Assembly: GCF_001305575.3 (NCBI RefSeq)
Contig: NZ_CP012373.2
Coordinates: 3,792,261-3,856,260 of the forward strand
Origin: Beggiatoa leptomitoformis
GTDB lineage: Bacteria > Pseudomonadota > Gammaproteobacteria > Beggiatoales > Beggiatoaceae
Length of the DNA stretch: 64,000 bases
Reading direction: 5' to 3'
Numbering within the stretch: position 1 is the stretch's first letter; each line of letters opens with the position of its first letter. The notes under the pieces are model-generated. The model ran no database searches. It saw nothing but the letters and a program-made list of their open reading frames with translations, and was not told the origin of the DNA. A program made the position numbers and the translations under genes. Positions 63,010 to 64,000 of this stretch are shown here, piece after piece.

Positions 63010-64000
63010 ATGAATGTGTTAGCAACTACTTTGCCAAATAGTAGCGTCAATGTCGCGCAAACCCGTACAGCTTATCCACTATCGGAGCGTGTTTTTTGGA
63101 TAGGGGCATTAGACCCTACCTTAAGAACGTTTGATATTATTTTAAAAACTGCAAATGGTACGACCTATAACGCCTATTTAGTCCGAGGGAGCGAAGGGGT
63201 CGCGGTTATCGATACAGTTAAAGAAAATTATGCTGATGAGTTTTTTGCGCGTTTAGAATCGGTTGCCCGTTATGATGAAATTACCGTTATTGTTTTAAAT
63301 CACTTAGAGCCAGACCACAGTGGTGCATTGCCTGAGTTACTCAAACGTGCCCCTCAAGCCCGTTTGTACATCTCTTATAAAGCACAAACCATGTTGAAGG
63401 CCGTATTAAAAGGGGATGGGGAACTGTGTTTCACGCCTGTTAATACGAATCACACCGTTAGTTTAGGCGATTTAACCCTCCGTTTTTTGCATACTCCTTA
63501 TTTACATTGGCCAGATACACAATGCACTTACCTAGAAGAAGAACAAATTCTTTTTTCAGGCGATGCATTTGGTTGCCATTTCTGTGACCCAAGATTATTT
63601 AATGATTTAGTTGGAGATTTCCGCTTTTCATTTGAGTATTACTATGCGCATATCATGCGTCCGTTTAAAACGCATGTTCTCAACGCGCTAGCCCTGATAG
63701 AACCCCTACCGCTTAAAATTCTTGCCCCCACACATGGCCCCGTTTTGCGGGATAACCCCCAAAATTATGTTAAACGGTTTCGTGAATTAGCTAACCCGCG
63801 CTTACAAAAAGATACAAAAGACAAAACCCTGCTGGTTTTTTATATCAGTTCTTATGGTAATACCGCTAAAATGGCAGAGGCTGTGTATAGCGGGGCAAGC
63901 GCGGTTGAAGGAGTGCGTGTTTCCATTTTTGATTTAGAAGGGGGAGAAGTTGAGCCATTCGTTGATTTAATTGAAGAAGCTGATGGTGTTATTCTCGGCT
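63010..64000 (+). CDS. A-type flavodiiron protein, partial (C-terminus off right edge)
   Basis: Flavodiiron proteins reduce O2 to water or NO to N2O using a diiron site and FMN. The metallo-beta-lactamase-like domain shows HLEPDHSGALPEL (H-x-E-x-D-H diiron ligands), HTPYLHWPDTQCTYLEEE, GDAFGCHFCD and APTHGPV. The flavodoxin domain starts at about 275 with LLVFYISSYGNTAKMAEA. It is open for 330 codons to base 64000. It begins 107 bases after nifO, and in diazotrophs such proteins are thought to protect nitrogenase from oxygen. The palindrome in between leaves cotranscription uncertain. Confidence 0.93.
   Translation, partial: MNVLATTLPNSSVNVAQTRTAYPLSERVFWIGALDPTLRTFDIILKTANGTTYNAYLVRGSEGVAVIDTVKENYADEFFARLESVARYDEITVIVLNHLEPDHSGALPELLKRAPQARLYISYKAQTMLKAVLKGDGELCFTPVNTNHTVSLGDLTLRFLHTPYLHWPDTQCTYLEEEQILFSGDAFGCHFCDPRLFNDLVGDFRFSFEYYYAHIMRPFKTHVLNALALIEPLPLKILAPTHGPVLRDNPQNYVKRFRELANPRLQKDTKDKTLLVFYISSYGNTAKMAEAVYSGASAVEGVRVSIFDLEGGEVEPFVDLIEEADGVILG

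Overview
This AT-rich window reads as the chromosome of a sulfur-oxidising, nitrogen-fixing gammaproteobacterium. My best guess is a Beggiatoaceae/Thiotrichales relative, which is inference from gene content rather than a marker gene. The pointers are a SoxYZ-type sulfur carrier, a nifB cluster with NifA/sigma-54 sites, a flavodiiron protein, a [NiFe]-hydrogenase small subunit with c-type cytochromes, a Pseudomonas-like minor-pilin operon and a cyanobacteria/Beggiatoa-style kinase-ATPase-histidine-kinase giant. I saw no rRNA, tRNA, CRISPR array or prophage.

Layout. 1-8.0 kb: a Fur-boxed iron-binding protein (cut by the left edge), a 1148-residue fused GltD/PyrK-like flavin-iron-sulfur oxidoreductase, an AstE-type deacylase and a CPA2 cation/proton antiporter. 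8.2-14.5 kb: a single-domain protoglobin, a cupin, CysE, a small coiled-coil protein, class I aldolase FbaB and GlgC. 14.9-21.4 kb: a complete IS1-family element with an 8-bp target duplication, next to a 1909-residue Ser/Thr kinase-ATPase-GAF-PAS-histidine kinase. 21.7-23.5 kb: seven cold-shock protein genes in a row, five of them in an exact 228-bp tandem period. 23.5-24.6 kb has no supported gene. 24.6-27.6 kb: the three-gene proton-translocating transhydrogenase pntAA-pntAB-pntB.

28-39.3 kb: a secreted coiled-coil protein paired with a PEGA-FGE lipoprotein-like or periplasmic protein, an orphan recD, then an operon of two paralogous c-type cytochromes and a [NiFe]-hydrogenase small subunit without a large subunit nearby. 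After these come a SoxYZ-like fusion, DUF4350, MoxR and a beta-barrel protein. 39.3-44.6 kb: a partner-switching module (response regulator-PP2C phosphatase, STAS antagonist, HATPase anti-sigma kinase) placed before a cellulose-synthase-like glycosyltransferase and a VanZ-like protein. The phosphatase gene is split by an IS5/IS427-type element, and removing that element restores the frame exactly. 44.8-48.6 kb: sucCD, a PII protein and anmK.

48.6-58.4 kb: fimT/fimU-pilV-pilW-pilX-pilY1-pilE. PilY1 is unusually large, with WSC-like and LamG-like inserts and a terminal HYPPGNP segment. 58.8-64 kb: a small secreted protein, a Cys-rich unknown, then nifB, a NafY/NifX-like protein, a 2[4Fe-4S] ferredoxin and nifO, followed by an A-type flavodiiron protein cut by the right edge. 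The nif part has a readable NifA site (TGT-N10-ACA) and a -24/-12 promoter, and these move the nifB start to about 60067.
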